DNA of 64,000 nt from RGIG4576 sp045656705 (GCA_045656705.1 JAZORR010000050.1:1-64000); one strand, 5' to 3'. Shown: positions 33,232 to 42,803, counted from the first letter of the stretch. Translations and numbers: made by a program. Notes: generated from the sequence alone by a model not told the origin.

Positions 33232-34719
33232 TTATTTTATTAGTGGTAATTTTATTATAAATTTCGAACCTATATTTAATTCACTTTCTACTGTAATAGT
33301 CCCTTTAAATTGGGTTATAAGTTTGTGTACATAAGCAAGCCCTAAACCAAACCCTTTAACATCATGTCTATTACCAGTAGACACACGATAGAATTTTTCA
33401 AAAATCTTTTTAACATCTTCTTTTTTGATGCCAATACCATTGTCAGCCACAACAATTTCTATTTTTTCTTCTCCAATATTTTTTGTTGTAACAGATAATT
33501 CTAATGGCACATCTTCTCTTCTATATTTCAACGCATTGTCGAGTAAATTGAAAATCACATTTATAAAATGCATTTCATCCACATTTATTATTGAATCTAT
33601 AGCATCAAGATTACATGTGAGTGTACCTCCATATTTTTCAACTTTAAGTTTTTGGGTATTCACCACATTCATTATTACTACATTCGCATCCACTTCTTGC
33701 AATCTTAATGTTGCGTTTTGCTTATCTAACAATGACATTTGTAGCACTTTCTCCACTTGAAAACGAAGACGCTTAGTTTCATCATTTATTACGCCAGATA
33801 TATGCTGCAACATAGTGGGACTTTTTCTCACCGAATCGTCATTCAGCATTTGAGCTGCAAGCGATATTGTGGATATTGGCGTTTTAAATTCATGCGTCAT
33901 GTTATTAATGAAATCATTCTTCATTTCCGACAATTTCTTTTGCCTAAATGCCACAAAAATGGTTATCAAAAAAACAATAAGCAAAATCAAAGTAAAGGCA
34001 AAAGAAGGTATCATAAATTTCACCGACGAAAAGATATAATCACTTTTTCTTGGAAAATAAACCTTCAAATATGCCATTTTATTTACCGGATCATTAGGAA
34101 AAACCACTTGAGAATAAATCTTTTCATCCTCACCATCCTCAAATCCAGATGATTTATAGTAATCAATTCCATTTCGGTCAACCAATGCATATTCATATGT
34201 AAGATTCACTCCATTATTCGCTAATTCACTATGGAGATACCTATTTACCACAGCTGAATCAGCTCGTTCCATAATTGGTCTATTGCTTGATTGACTTAGA
34301 ATATTCAAAATAACCTCATTCAATAGACCTTTCTGATATACATATTGATCTTTTAAAGCATCTTGCATATTTTTATAGTGTGCATCTATACCTTCAAGAT
34401 TTGAATCATTTATTGATTCCACTTTAACGGTTTCCCAATCTCCTTGAATCTTGAAACTTGATGAACCATCTGGCGAAGAAATTGTATACTCAACCGACAT
34501 CGACACATCAGAATCATTTAAGTCCTGTTCAAGATAATATTTTGTTTCGTCAAGTTCAAGTTTAGTAGTCACACCATAAAGACTTCTCTTCACAATCTCA
34601 GAGAATTGTTCGTTTCTCATTTTTACGATATTCTCAATATACATAATTTGCACAAAGAGAAGTCCCACAAAAGAGAAAGCCATAATAACAACTAAAATCC
34701 AAATGGTAGATTTCTTCAT
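33232..34719 (-). CDS. rprX: Sensor histidine kinase (RprX-like)
   Basis: An inner-membrane sensor kinase of 495 residues from the ATG at 34719; an upstream in-frame TTG at 34728 is less likely. TM1 lies at about 5-27 and TM2 at about 231-255, enclosing a 200-residue periplasmic sensor domain. Then come the H box THEFKTPIS (His273), N box NLLDNALKYR, G1 DNGIGI, F box FEKFYRV and G2 GFGLGLAYV. No HAMP domain is obvious. It is transcribed with the response regulator 6 bases downstream. The stimulus is unknown. The EF-G2-like gene is its upstream neighbour, separated by a terminator and a new promoter. Confidence 0.9.
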   Translation of the reverse strand: MKKSTIWILVVIMAFSFVGLLFVQIMYIENIVKMRNEQFSEIVKRSLYGVTTKLELDETKYYLEQDLNDSDVSMSVEYTISSPDGSSSFKIQGDWETVKVESINDSNLEGIDAHYKNMQDALKDQYVYQKGLLNEVILNILSQSSNRPIMERADSAVVNRYLHSELANNGVNLTYEYALVDRNGIDYYKSSGFEDGEDEKIYSQVVFPNDPVNKMAYLKVYFPRKSDYIFSSVKFMIPSFAFTLILLIVFLITIFVAFRQKKLSEMKNDFINNMTHEFKTPISTISLAAQMLNDDSVRKSPTMLQHISGVINDETKRLRFQVEKVLQMSLLDKQNATLRLQEVDANVVIMNVVNTQKLKVEKYGGTLTCNLDAIDSIINVDEMHFINVIFNLLDNALKYRREDVPLELSVTTKNIGEEKIEIVVADNGIGIKKEDVKKIFEKFYRVSTGNRHDVKGFGLGLAYVHKLITQFKGTITVESELNIGSKFIIKLPLIK

Positions 34720-34805
34720 AATCAACAAATTTATCTTAAAATGCTTTTAAGTTTAACAATCTGTTTTAAAAATTGTTCCTTTTAACGAATCTCTATAACA
34801 GAATT

Positions 34806-34837
34806 CAAATTTAACAATGCACCACAAAATTAACAAA
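34806..34837 (-). promoter_or_regulatory. Promoter of rprXY
   Basis: Minus strand: -33 TTTG (34834-34837), 20-bp spacer, -7 TAAATTTG (34806-34813), both consensus. The leader is about 80 bases. Another TAATTTTG at 34825-34832 overlaps the spacer and has only ATTG as its -33. Confidence 0.7.
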
Positions 34838-34914
34838 TAAATGTAAAAAACACAATACTTATGATTATTTTTTCACATTTTCACCACAATTTTACTCTTT
34901 TTTCATAAAAACAA

Positions 34915-34951
34915 AGAGGGTAGTAATCTATTTTACAGAATACCACCCTCT
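34915..34951 (-). terminator. Terminator of the EF-G2-like gene
   Basis: An AGAGGGTAGTA/TACCACCCTCT stem (34915-34925 with 34941-34951, one mismatch) followed on the minus strand by a T-rich run, just after the stop codon. Confidence 0.7.
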
Positions 34952-34974
34952 AAAAGATATAATTATTCAATCAA

Positions 34975-37131
34975 TTAGTCTTCATTTGCTTCAGCTTCAT
35001 AAGCCTTCAACAACTTATCTTGTACATCACCAGGTACAAGTTCATAAGAAGCGAACTTCATTGTGAATGATGAACGACCACCTGTAATTGAACTTAGAGC
35101 TGTAGAATAACTTGCCATTTCCTTCAAAGGCACCTTAGCAGAAATCTTTTCTAAGCCCTTGTCACTTTCCATACCCATAATCAAGGCACGACGGCTTTGC
35201 AAATCACTCATCACATCACCCATCTTATCGCTTGGTACAAGAACTTCTACGTCATACACTGGTTCTAGAATCTTAGGATTAGCATTCTTAAACGCTTCGC
35301 TAAATGCATTTCTACCAGCAAGACGGAATGAAATTTCATTAGAGTCAACTGGGTGCATCTTACCATCATAGATACATACGCGTACGTCACGTGCATAAGA
35401 ACCTGTCAATGGACCTTGTTCAATTCTATCCATCAAACCCTTAACGATAGCAGGGATGAAACGAGCATCAATAGCACCACCAACAATACAGTTGCATACT
35501 ACTAACTTACCACCCCATTCAAGAGGAATTTCTTGAGTATCCTTCACATTCATCTTGAATTCTTGACCATTGAACTTATATGTATCAGGTTTTGGCATTC
35601 CTTCTTCATAAGGTTCTACAATCAAGTGAACTTCACCAAATTGACCAGCACCACCAGATTGTTTCTTGTGACGATAGTCGGCACGAGCTGCCTTAGTGAT
35701 AGTTTCACGATAAGGAATCTTAGGCTCTATATAATTGATCGCTAATTTTTCATTGTTTTCAATACGCCATTTCAAAGTTCTCAAGTGGAACTCACCTTGA
35801 CCAGAAACAATAGTTTGCTTCAATTCCTTAGATTGTTCAACTACCCATGTTGGATCTTCTTCGTGCATACGAGTAAGGATAGCACTCAACTTTTCAGCAT
35901 CAGCTTCATTAACAGGCTTGATAGCACGTTGATACTTTGGTGCAGGGAATTTGATAAAATCAAACTTATATTCACATCCAGAAGCATTGAGAGTATTACC
36001 TGTGCGTACATCTTTCATCTTCACAGTAGCACCTATATCACCAGCTTTCAATTCGTCAACAGCAGTCTTCACTTGACCACATACACAATAGATTTGAGCA
36101 AAGCGTTCTTTGCTGTCGCGATTTACGTTAGTCAAGTCAGCACCAGCCTTCAAAGTACCTGACATCACACGGAAATATGTAACTTCACCAATATGAGGTT
36201 CTACAGTGGTCTTAAATACAAACACACTCACAGGACCATTTGAATCAGCAGGCACTTCTTCAAGATCTGTGTTGATAGGAGCAGGCATATCATCAACAAA
36301 AGGTACCACATTACCTAAGAATTCCATCATACGACGAACACCCATATCCTTCAAAGCACTTACGCAGAACACAGGGAAAATACCACGTTCGATGAGACCT
36401 TTACGGATACCAAGACGCAATTCGTCTTCAGTAAGAGCTCCTTGATCGAAGAATTTATCCATCAAACCTTCATCATTTTCAGCAGCTGCTTCCACAAGTT
36501 GTTGATGCATTTCAAGAGCCTTATCCTTATATTCTTCAGGAATTTCTGTAATAGTAGGCACACCACCATCAGGTCCCCAAGTATATTGCTTCATAAGCAA
36601 TACGTCAATCATTGAATTGAATGAAGGACCACAGTTGATTGGGAATTGGATAGGAACCACCTTATTACCATAATGTTCCTTCAATTGCAAAAGAGCATTA
36701 TCAAAATCGGCCTTTTCACCATCAAGTTGGTTAATTGCAAAAATAATAGGTTTCTTTAGTTTTTCACAAGTACGGAAAATATTTTGAGTACCTACTTCAA
36801 CGCCATATTGACCATCAATAAGGATAACACCTGTATCTGTTACGTTCAATGCTGTTACTGCATTACCTACGAAGTCATCACTACCAGGGCAGTCAATCAC
36901 ATTAAGTTTCTTATTCAAAAATTCAGCATAGAATACTGTAGAGAATACTGAATAACCATATTCCTTTTCAACAGGGAAATAGTCACAAGTAGTAGTCTTA
37001 GCTTCTACTGTACCTCTTCGTTTTATAACTCCACACTCGTAAAGCATAGCTTCAGCAAGTGTGGTTTTACCAGAACCTTTGCTACCAAGCAAAGAGATGT
37101 TTTTAATTTCGTTAGTTTGATAAACTTTCAT
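34975..37131 (-). CDS. fusA2: Elongation factor G paralogue (EF-G2-like) with altered GTPase motifs
   Basis: A full-length EF-G (718 residues) with GTPase domain (1-270), domain II and domains III-V. The P-loop GSKGSGKT (16-23) is intact, but switch I RGITI reads YGYSV (58-62), switch II DTPGHVDF reads DCPGSDDF (80-87, catalytic His replaced by Ser84) and NKxD reads NQLD (134-137). Loss of that His predicts weak or no GTP hydrolysis. Bacteroides EF-G2, reported to work in translation without GTPase activity and to be needed for gut colonisation, is the evident counterpart. The canonical fusA is not in this window. It is monocistronic, with its own terminator. Confidence 0.9.
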   Translation of the reverse strand: MKVYQTNEIKNISLLGSKGSGKTTLAEAMLYECGVIKRRGTVEAKTTTCDYFPVEKEYGYSVFSTVFYAEFLNKKLNVIDCPGSDDFVGNAVTALNVTDTGVILIDGQYGVEVGTQNIFRTCEKLKKPIIFAINQLDGEKADFDNALLQLKEHYGNKVVPIQFPINCGPSFNSMIDVLLMKQYTWGPDGGVPTITEIPEEYKDKALEMHQQLVEAAAENDEGLMDKFFDQGALTEDELRLGIRKGLIERGIFPVFCVSALKDMGVRRMMEFLGNVVPFVDDMPAPINTDLEEVPADSNGPVSVFVFKTTVEPHIGEVTYFRVMSGTLKAGADLTNVNRDSKERFAQIYCVCGQVKTAVDELKAGDIGATVKMKDVRTGNTLNASGCEYKFDFIKFPAPKYQRAIKPVNEADAEKLSAILTRMHEEDPTWVVEQSKELKQTIVSGQGEFHLRTLKWRIENNEKLAINYIEPKIPYRETITKAARADYRHKKQSGGAGQFGEVHLIVEPYEEGMPKPDTYKFNGQEFKMNVKDTQEIPLEWGGKLVVCNCIVGGAIDARFIPAIVKGLMDRIEQGPLTGSYARDVRVCIYDGKMHPVDSNEISFRLAGRNAFSEAFKNANPKILEPVYDVEVLVPSDKMGDVMSDLQSRRALIMGMESDKGLEKISAKVPLKEMASYSTALSSITGGRSSFTMKFASYELVPGDVQDKLLKAYEAEANED

Positions 37132-37259
37132 AATATTAGCGATTTTTTAGTTTCTAATATAGTTAATTTTAATAAGCGGGTGCAAATTACAATTTTTTTC
37201 CGACATAGCAACATAAAAATAATATGTTATAAAACATTTTTTCATTTTTCACTTAATTA

Positions 37260-37291
37260 TTTGTATAAATATCATATAATTTGTAATTTTG
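37260..37291 (+). promoter_or_regulatory. Promoter of hemW
   Basis: TTTG (37260-37263), 20-bp spacer, TAATTTTG (37284-37291). The -7 box ends 5 bases before the hemW ATG, so the transcript should start at or next to the start codon. Confidence 0.75.
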
Positions 37292-37296
37292 TATCT

Positions 37297-38427
37297 ATGG
37301 CAGGTATATACATTCACATCCCTTTTTGCAAAAAACGTTGCATATATTGCGATTTCTTTTCAACTACCGATAGTCATTTGGTAGATAGCTATGTTGAATC
37401 TCTGTGTAAAGAGTTTCAAGCGAGAATTAATGAAATTAATCATCAAAAAATTACTACTATATATATAGGTGGTGGCACACCATCTCAGCTTTCTATTACT
37501 CAATTAGAAAAATTGATTCTTTTTTTGAAGTCTAATCTTGATTTTTCTAAAATTGAAGAATTCACAATTGAAGTAAATCCAGACGATGTTACTTATGATT
37601 ATATCAATCAATGCCGTTTGCTTGGAATAAATAGAGTGAGTATAGGCATACAAAGCTTTGTCGATAAGGAATTAAAAATCATCAATCGTCGCCACAACTC
37701 ATATCAAGCTACCAAAGCCATTAAAAACATCAAAAAAGCTGGCATCACCAACATTAGCATAGATTTGATCTACGGATTACCTCTTCAAACTATTGAGTCA
37801 TGGAAATACTCTATTAAAAAGGCAATAGAGATGAATGTACCTCATATTTCATGTTATAATTTAAGTTATGAAGAAGGTACCATATTATTTAATATGAGAG
37901 AACGAGGTGATATCAATGAATGCGACGAAGACATATGCATCGAGATGTATGAATCACTTGTAGAAGAACTTACTAAAGTAGGTTATGAACATTATGAAAT
38001 TTCAAATTATGCTAAACCCGATTGCTATTCTCGCCATAATTCAAACTACTGGAATCTGACACCATATCTTGGACTTGGTGCATCTGCACATAGTTTTGAT
38101 GGAAAAACACGTAGATACAATCCAGCATCTATCAAAGAATATAGTACTAAAATAGGACAGAATGGCCTTGCCTACGAAGAAGAAATCGAAACTTTATATG
38201 AGCAGTATAATGAATTTATAATGATAAATTTACGCACTATGTGGGGCATTAATATCCTTAAAGTTAAAAATCTTTTTGGTGATATATTTTATGACCACCT
38301 TATAAAATATAGTCGTAAATTTATTGACAATGGAGAATTAATTGAAAAAGAGAACACAATTGCCCTCAGCGAGAAAGGCATTATGCTCTCTGATTATATT
38401 ACACGCACATTAATATACGTTCCGTAA
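37297..38427 (+). CDS. hemW: Radical SAM heme chaperone HemW
   Basis: A coproporphyrinogen-III-oxidase-like radical SAM protein now known as the heme chaperone HemW. The cluster motif C-x3-C-x2-C is Cys11, Cys15 and Cys18 in IPFCKKRCIYCDF. The HemW-specific SRHNSNYW and YLGLGASAHSF blocks follow. I chose the ATG at 37297 (MAGIYIHIPF, 376 residues); the open frame continues upstream, but the promoter lies inside that extension. The stop abuts the rlmH stop with no bases between. HemN activity is not expected, given the CxxxCxxC type and the lack of the HemN N-terminal extension. Confidence 0.93.
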   Translation: MAGIYIHIPFCKKRCIYCDFFSTTDSHLVDSYVESLCKEFQARINEINHQKITTIYIGGGTPSQLSITQLEKLILFLKSNLDFSKIEEFTIEVNPDDVTYDYINQCRLLGINRVSIGIQSFVDKELKIINRRHNSYQATKAIKNIKKAGITNISIDLIYGLPLQTIESWKYSIKKAIEMNVPHISCYNLSYEEGTILFNMRERGDINECDEDICIEMYESLVEELTKVGYEHYEISNYAKPDCYSRHNSNYWNLTPYLGLGASAHSFDGKTRRYNPASIKEYSTKIGQNGLAYEEEIETLYEQYNEFIMINLRTMWGINILKVKNLFGDIFYDHLIKYSRKFIDNGELIEKENTIALSEKGIMLSDYITRTLIYVP

Positions 38428-38901
38428 TCACTCGTGATGATATGGTTCGTTATTCATAATTGTCATAGCTCGATATAATTGCTCCGTGAAAATAAGACGT
38501 ATCATTTCGTGCGAAAATGTCATTTTCGATAAAGATATCTTCTCGTTTGAACGCTCTTTCACTTCTTGAGAAAAGCCATAAGGACCGCCAACTATAAAGA
38601 CAAGCCTTTTGGGAACTGTAGTCATTTTTTTCTCTATATATTTAGAAAACTCCATCGATGTAAATTCTTTGCCGTGCTCATCAAGAAGCACCACATAATC
38701 CGATTTTTCAAGAGCATTAAGTATTGTATTTCCTTCAAGTGTCTTTTGTTGATCCTCTGATAGTTTCTTATTATTTTTAACATCTGGTAGATATTCAATA
38801 CTAAAAGGAATGTAATAGGATAATCGTTTGGTATACTCATTAATTCCTTCTATCAAAAATTTACCATTTGTTTTTCCAATAACTACAAGCGATATTTTCA
38901 T
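38428..38901 (-). CDS. rlmH: 23S rRNA pseudouridine-1915 N3-methyltransferase
   Basis: A SPOUT-fold methyltransferase modifying pseudouridine 1915 in helix 69 of 23S rRNA. The 157-residue length, VVLLDEHGKEFTS, VFIVGGPYGFSQEV and the C-terminal FSHEMIRLIFTEQLYRA (trefoil knot with SAM pocket) are standard. It follows the HAD phosphatase gene by about 50 bases on the same strand. It converges with hemW with no spacer or terminator between the stop codons. Confidence 0.97.
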   Translation of the reverse strand: MKISLVVIGKTNGKFLIEGINEYTKRLSYYIPFSIEYLPDVKNNKKLSEDQQKTLEGNTILNALEKSDYVVLLDEHGKEFTSMEFSKYIEKKMTTVPKRLVFIVGGPYGFSQEVKERSNEKISLSKMTFSHEMIRLIFTEQLYRAMTIMNNEPYHHE

Positions 38902-38951
38902 AATATATTAATTCTTAATCCATTAATAGCACAACATACAATCCATACATT

Positions 38952-39590
38952 CTACAATGCACGCATTTCCTTAACACCAAACCCAATAAAATTATGGATG
39001 ATTTCATTAGGATTTAGTTTCTCAATATGCTCTCTTGATACAGTAGTAGTGAGTGCTACTACTTTGCATCCAGCATTTAAACCTGCCTGTATACCTTGCA
39101 ATGAATCCTCAAACACAAAGCAATTTTCCGGTTTTAACCCAAGCATTTCTATAGCCATTAAGTAACCTTCTGGATTAGGTTTACAATTCTTTACCATATC
39201 TCCAGTAACCAATCCATCAAACATTTCTCTAAAACCAGGCAACTGAGCGAATGCATTGTTCATCTTCAGCATGCTACTACTTGTAACAATACAAGTGCGA
39301 ATTCCATATTCTTTCAATTCTTTCACAAAATCCATAGCATCGTCAAACGGACGATATACCATTTCTTTCTCAAAATCATCGAGTATGCCTATAATCACTC
39401 TTTGCAATTCCTTATCGGGATAATAGGTATCAAGAATCGTAGTAAGATTTGAACCTTTTATAATATGAGTAAATCCTGGAACGCCTGTAGGATACTTATC
39501 GTCTATTTCCTGCCAAAAATCGGTATATATGCCCTCGGTATCGAGTAGTACACCATCTAAATCAAATAAAACACCTATTTCTTGAGTCAT
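38952..39590 (-). CDS. HAD-superfamily phosphatase/phosphoglucomutase-like
   Basis: A 212-residue subfamily I HAD enzyme with an alpha-helical cap, beta-phosphoglucomutase or phosphatase type. Motif I is FDLDGVLLDTEG (nucleophile and acid Asp pair), motif II is VTSSS, motif III is the KP of NCKPNPEGY and motif IV is FEDSLQGIQAG. I chose the ATG at 39590 (MTQEIGVLF); a TTG 9 bases upstream is in frame. The substrate is unknown. A possible TACTTTTG -7 box lies at 39618-39625. Confidence 0.88.
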   Translation of the reverse strand: MTQEIGVLFDLDGVLLDTEGIYTDFWQEIDDKYPTGVPGFTHIIKGSNLTTILDTYYPDKELQRVIIGILDDFEKEMVYRPFDDAMDFVKELKEYGIRTCIVTSSSMLKMNNAFAQLPGFREMFDGLVTGDMVKNCKPNPEGYLMAIEMLGLKPENCFVFEDSLQGIQAGLNAGCKVVALTTTVSREHIEKLNPNEIIHNFIGFGVKEMRAL

Positions 39591-39617
39591 AATATTCAAT
39601 AAATTTCTAATATTTTA

Positions 39618-39657
39618 CAAAAGTAGGCATTTTCAACGAAAAGATTGTGTAATTTTG
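39618..39657. promoter_or_regulatory. Divergent -7 boxes for HAD gene and DPP-IV-like gene
   Basis: Minus strand TACTTTTG (39618-39625) faces the HAD gene; plus strand TAATTTTG (39650-39657) faces the peptidase, leaving a leader of about 30 bases. Neither has a convincing TTTG at -33. Confidence 0.5.
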
Positions 39658-39689
39658 TAATTCAATTAACACAGAAATTAAAATCAATT

Positions 39690-41873
39690 ATGAAAATAAA
39701 TAAGATTGCAACTCTTTTGGCTGTTGTATTTGCAGCCTTCACTTTCAATGGTAATGCATTTGAACTATACGACGCAGTAATAAACAATCGCCCATATGGA
39801 ATAGGACAAATGGTATCATCTATAGATGGAAAACACTTCTATAGATTCAATGATGACAATTCTGCTATCGAAAAAGTGAGTTATTCTACAGGTGATGTAG
39901 TAAGTACTATCTTCAATTCTTCCACAGCTCGCAATTGTGCAGTGAAAGAGTGGGATGGTTTCACTATGAGCGAAGATGAAACCAAAATTCTTCTTTACAC
40001 CAATTCGCAACCTATTTATCGCTACTCTTTCAAGGCTGATTACTACTTATACGAACTTCGCCACAATAAAATGGCTAAAATATCGGAAGATGGGGGAGAA
40101 GAAATAGCTACAATGTCGCCTGATGCTCGTCAAGTGGCATATGTAAAAGACAATAATGTATATATATATAAGGTGGATTATGGTTCTACAGTGGCTGTAA
40201 CCAAAAACGGCGAAAAAAATAAAATTATAAATGCAGTTCCTGATTGGGTGTATCAAGAAGAATTTGGTCTACTAAATTCTTTCACATGGTCACCAGATAA
40301 TCTTATGCTATCGTTCATTCAATGGGACGAAACACAAGTACCTATGTATAAAATGTCTTTCTACAAAGGTACATGTAATCCCATTGATGCAAATGCTCTT
40401 TATCCTAACATTTTCGAATATAAATATCCTGTAGCTGGAGAAAAGAACGCTACAGTAAAAGTATTGAGTTACGATGTAGAAACTCGCAAATTGCAAGACA
40501 TGAAGGTAACCCTTGATTACGATGGTTATGTGCCAAGCATACGCTATGCTAAAACGAGCGACAGATTGATGGTGAGCACTCTCAATCGCAACCAAAATCA
40601 ACTTCGCATCTATGCAATAAATCCTCGTTCATCGGTTTCAAAACTAATCTATAGCGAAACATCTGACAGCTGGATTGATATTAGTCTTTCAAATAAAGCC
40701 GTCTATATGGATAAGACATTTACTATGCTAAGCAATAAGAGTGGCTACACACATCTTTATCTATATTCTAATACAGGTGCGTTGATCAAGCAAATAACAA
40801 AAGGCGAGTGGAACGTAACCGATTATTATGGATATGATGCTACAAAGAATGTATATTATGTGCAAACTACTCAGCGTGGTCCTCTTAATCGTTCAATTGC
40901 AAAAGTTGATGCTAAAGGCATTATCACCGAGTTAAATTCTACCGATGGTACTTATTCTGCATCTTTCAATAGCACATTCAGTTATTATGTACAAAACTTT
41001 AGCGATGCTAAAACTCCAAACCAATACACGCTATGGCTCACCACAGTAGGTAAGAGTAAAAAGGTGCGTACACTTGAATCAAATGACGAATATGCATCAA
41101 GATTTGCATCTGGTATTCCATTAAAGGAATTCCTCACTATTGAAAGTGATGGATACAAACTCAATGGATACATTATTAAGCCAAACGATTTCAACCCTAA
41201 TAAGAAGTATCCTGTGATTATGTCACAATATAGTGGTCCAGGTTCACAACAAGTACTAAACAAATGGACTCTTGATTGGGAAAACTATTTTGCTTCTCAA
41301 GGATATATTGTGGCTTGTGTAGATGGTCGTGGTACTGGTGGGCGAGAAAAGGCTTTTGAAGCTGCCGTATATATGAACCTTGGTCATTACGAAACTATCG
41401 ATCAACTTGCTGCTGCCGAATATATGGCATCACTTCCTTATGTTGATTCTAAAAAAATTGGAATATGGGGATGGAGCTATGGTGGCTACGAAGTGCTTAT
41501 GGCTATGTCGCACCAAAAGAGTAAATATGCTGCTGGCGTTTCTATAGCACCAGTTACAGATTGGCGTTTCTACGATACAATCTACGCCGAACGCTATATG
41601 CGAACACCTCAAGAAAATAACGAAGGTTATAAGAATAGCGCACCTATCAATAAGGTAGCATTCCAAAAAGGCGAACTTCTCATTATGTATGGAACAGCTG
41701 ACGACAATGTACATCCAGCGAATACACTTGAATATGTGTCGGCTCTCACATCTCGTGGCAAATTGTGCGATATGATGGTGTATCCAAATATGAACCATTC
41801 TATCAACGGATGTGGCGTACGTTTACCTTTATATGCGAAAGTGCTAAAATTCTTCAACAATCACTTGAAATAA
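39690..41873 (+). CDS. Dipeptidyl peptidase IV-like secreted serine peptidase (S9B)
   Basis: An exported prolyl dipeptidase removing Xaa-Pro dipeptides from peptides in the periplasm. From the ATG at 39690 (727 residues) there is a signal peptide (MKINKIATLLAVVFAAFTFNGNA), an eight-bladed propeller containing the double-Glu motif VYQEEFG (Glu190-191) that anchors the substrate N-terminus, then the hydrolase domain. That domain has GWSYGG (Ser596), Asp in GTADDN (about 672) and His703 in NMNHS. All catalytic parts are present. The stop overlaps the miaA start (TAATG), so the two genes share a transcript. Confidence 0.93.
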   Translation: MKINKIATLLAVVFAAFTFNGNAFELYDAVINNRPYGIGQMVSSIDGKHFYRFNDDNSAIEKVSYSTGDVVSTIFNSSTARNCAVKEWDGFTMSEDETKILLYTNSQPIYRYSFKADYYLYELRHNKMAKISEDGGEEIATMSPDARQVAYVKDNNVYIYKVDYGSTVAVTKNGEKNKIINAVPDWVYQEEFGLLNSFTWSPDNLMLSFIQWDETQVPMYKMSFYKGTCNPIDANALYPNIFEYKYPVAGEKNATVKVLSYDVETRKLQDMKVTLDYDGYVPSIRYAKTSDRLMVSTLNRNQNQLRIYAINPRSSVSKLIYSETSDSWIDISLSNKAVYMDKTFTMLSNKSGYTHLYLYSNTGALIKQITKGEWNVTDYYGYDATKNVYYVQTTQRGPLNRSIAKVDAKGIITELNSTDGTYSASFNSTFSYYVQNFSDAKTPNQYTLWLTTVGKSKKVRTLESNDEYASRFASGIPLKEFLTIESDGYKLNGYIIKPNDFNPNKKYPVIMSQYSGPGSQQVLNKWTLDWENYFASQGYIVACVDGRGTGGREKAFEAAVYMNLGHYETIDQLAAAEYMASLPYVDSKKIGIWGWSYGGYEVLMAMSHQKSKYAAGVSIAPVTDWRFYDTIYAERYMRTPQENNEGYKNSAPINKVAFQKGELLIMYGTADDNVHPANTLEYVSALTSRGKLCDMMVYPNMNHSINGCGVRLPLYAKVLKFFNNHLK

Positions 41874-42799
41874 TGGCAAAGGATTTAAACGAATTACTAT
41901 TTATAGTCACCGGACCTACAGCCTCGGGAAAGACTTCTAAAGCCGTAGCTCTCGCGAAACATATTGATGGCGAAATCATCAGTGCTGATTCTCGCCAATT
42001 ATATCGCCAAATGGATTTAGGCACAGGTAAGGACATAGAAGAATATGGTGATGTTCCTTATCATCTAATCGACATATGCGAGCCTGGCTACAAATACAAT
42101 CTTTTTGAATATTTACGTGATTATCAATTTGCTGCCACCGACATTAAAAGTCGTGGCAAATGTACAGTGCTTTGTGGTGGAACAGGCTTATATGTGGAAT
42201 CGGTACTTAAAGGCATTCAACTGCCCCCCGTACCCGAGAATAAAGAACTTCGTTCTTCGCTCGAAGGAAAATCACTTGAAGAACTCACCGAGATTTTAAA
42301 GCAATATAAAACTTTGCACAACACCACCGATGTGGACACAGCAAAGCGTGCTATCCGTGCCATTGAAATTCAGGAATACTACCATCAAAACCCAAATTTA
42401 GAGGCAAAAACCGAACCCAATCCTATTAAAAATGCTGTAGTGATTGGTGTGGACATTGACCGAGATAGTCGTCGAGAACGTATTACCAAACGACTACACA
42501 CTCGTCTCGAAAATGGCATGGTAAACGAAGTAAAAAGACTTATAGAAAGTGGTGTACGTCCCGAAGATCTTATTTACTATGGTCTTGAATACAAATTCCT
42601 TACTAAACACGTGATAGGGGAGTTGTCGTATGATGAAATGGTGAATCAGCTTGAAATTGCTATCCATCAATTTGCTAAACGCCAGATGACTTGGTTCAGA
42701 GGGATGGAACGTAGAGGTTTCCACATTCATTGGTTACCTTACAATCTATCTGATGATGAATTCATTGCCGAAACTCTTAAAATCGCAAAAGACATCTAA
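41873..42799 (+). CDS. miaA: tRNA dimethylallyltransferase
   Basis: Adds a dimethylallyl group to A37 of tRNAs reading UNN codons. The start at 41873 gives MAKDLNELLFIVTG with P-loop GPTASGKT (14-21), followed by SADSRQLYRQMDLGTGKD, CGGTGLYVE and a KRQMTWFR block, all MiaA hallmarks; 308 residues is normal. A longer in-frame upstream extension lies wholly within the peptidase gene and is rejected. It begins inside the peptidase stop codon (TAATG), indicating termination-reinitiation. Confidence 0.97.
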   Translation: MAKDLNELLFIVTGPTASGKTSKAVALAKHIDGEIISADSRQLYRQMDLGTGKDIEEYGDVPYHLIDICEPGYKYNLFEYLRDYQFAATDIKSRGKCTVLCGGTGLYVESVLKGIQLPPVPENKELRSSLEGKSLEELTEILKQYKTLHNTTDVDTAKRAIRAIEIQEYYHQNPNLEAKTEPNPIKNAVVIGVDIDRDSRRERITKRLHTRLENGMVNEVKRLIESGVRPEDLIYYGLEYKFLTKHVIGELSYDEMVNQLEIAIHQFAKRQMTWFRGMERRGFHIHWLPYNLSDDEFIAETLKIAKDI

Positions 42800-42803
42800 A
42801 TCA

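Noticed and set aside
37117..37296. N-terminally extended hemW (60 extra codons)
   Set aside because: The extension covers the promoter and overlaps the divergent EF-G2-like start; the composition is non-coding and HemW begins at MAGIYIHIPF.
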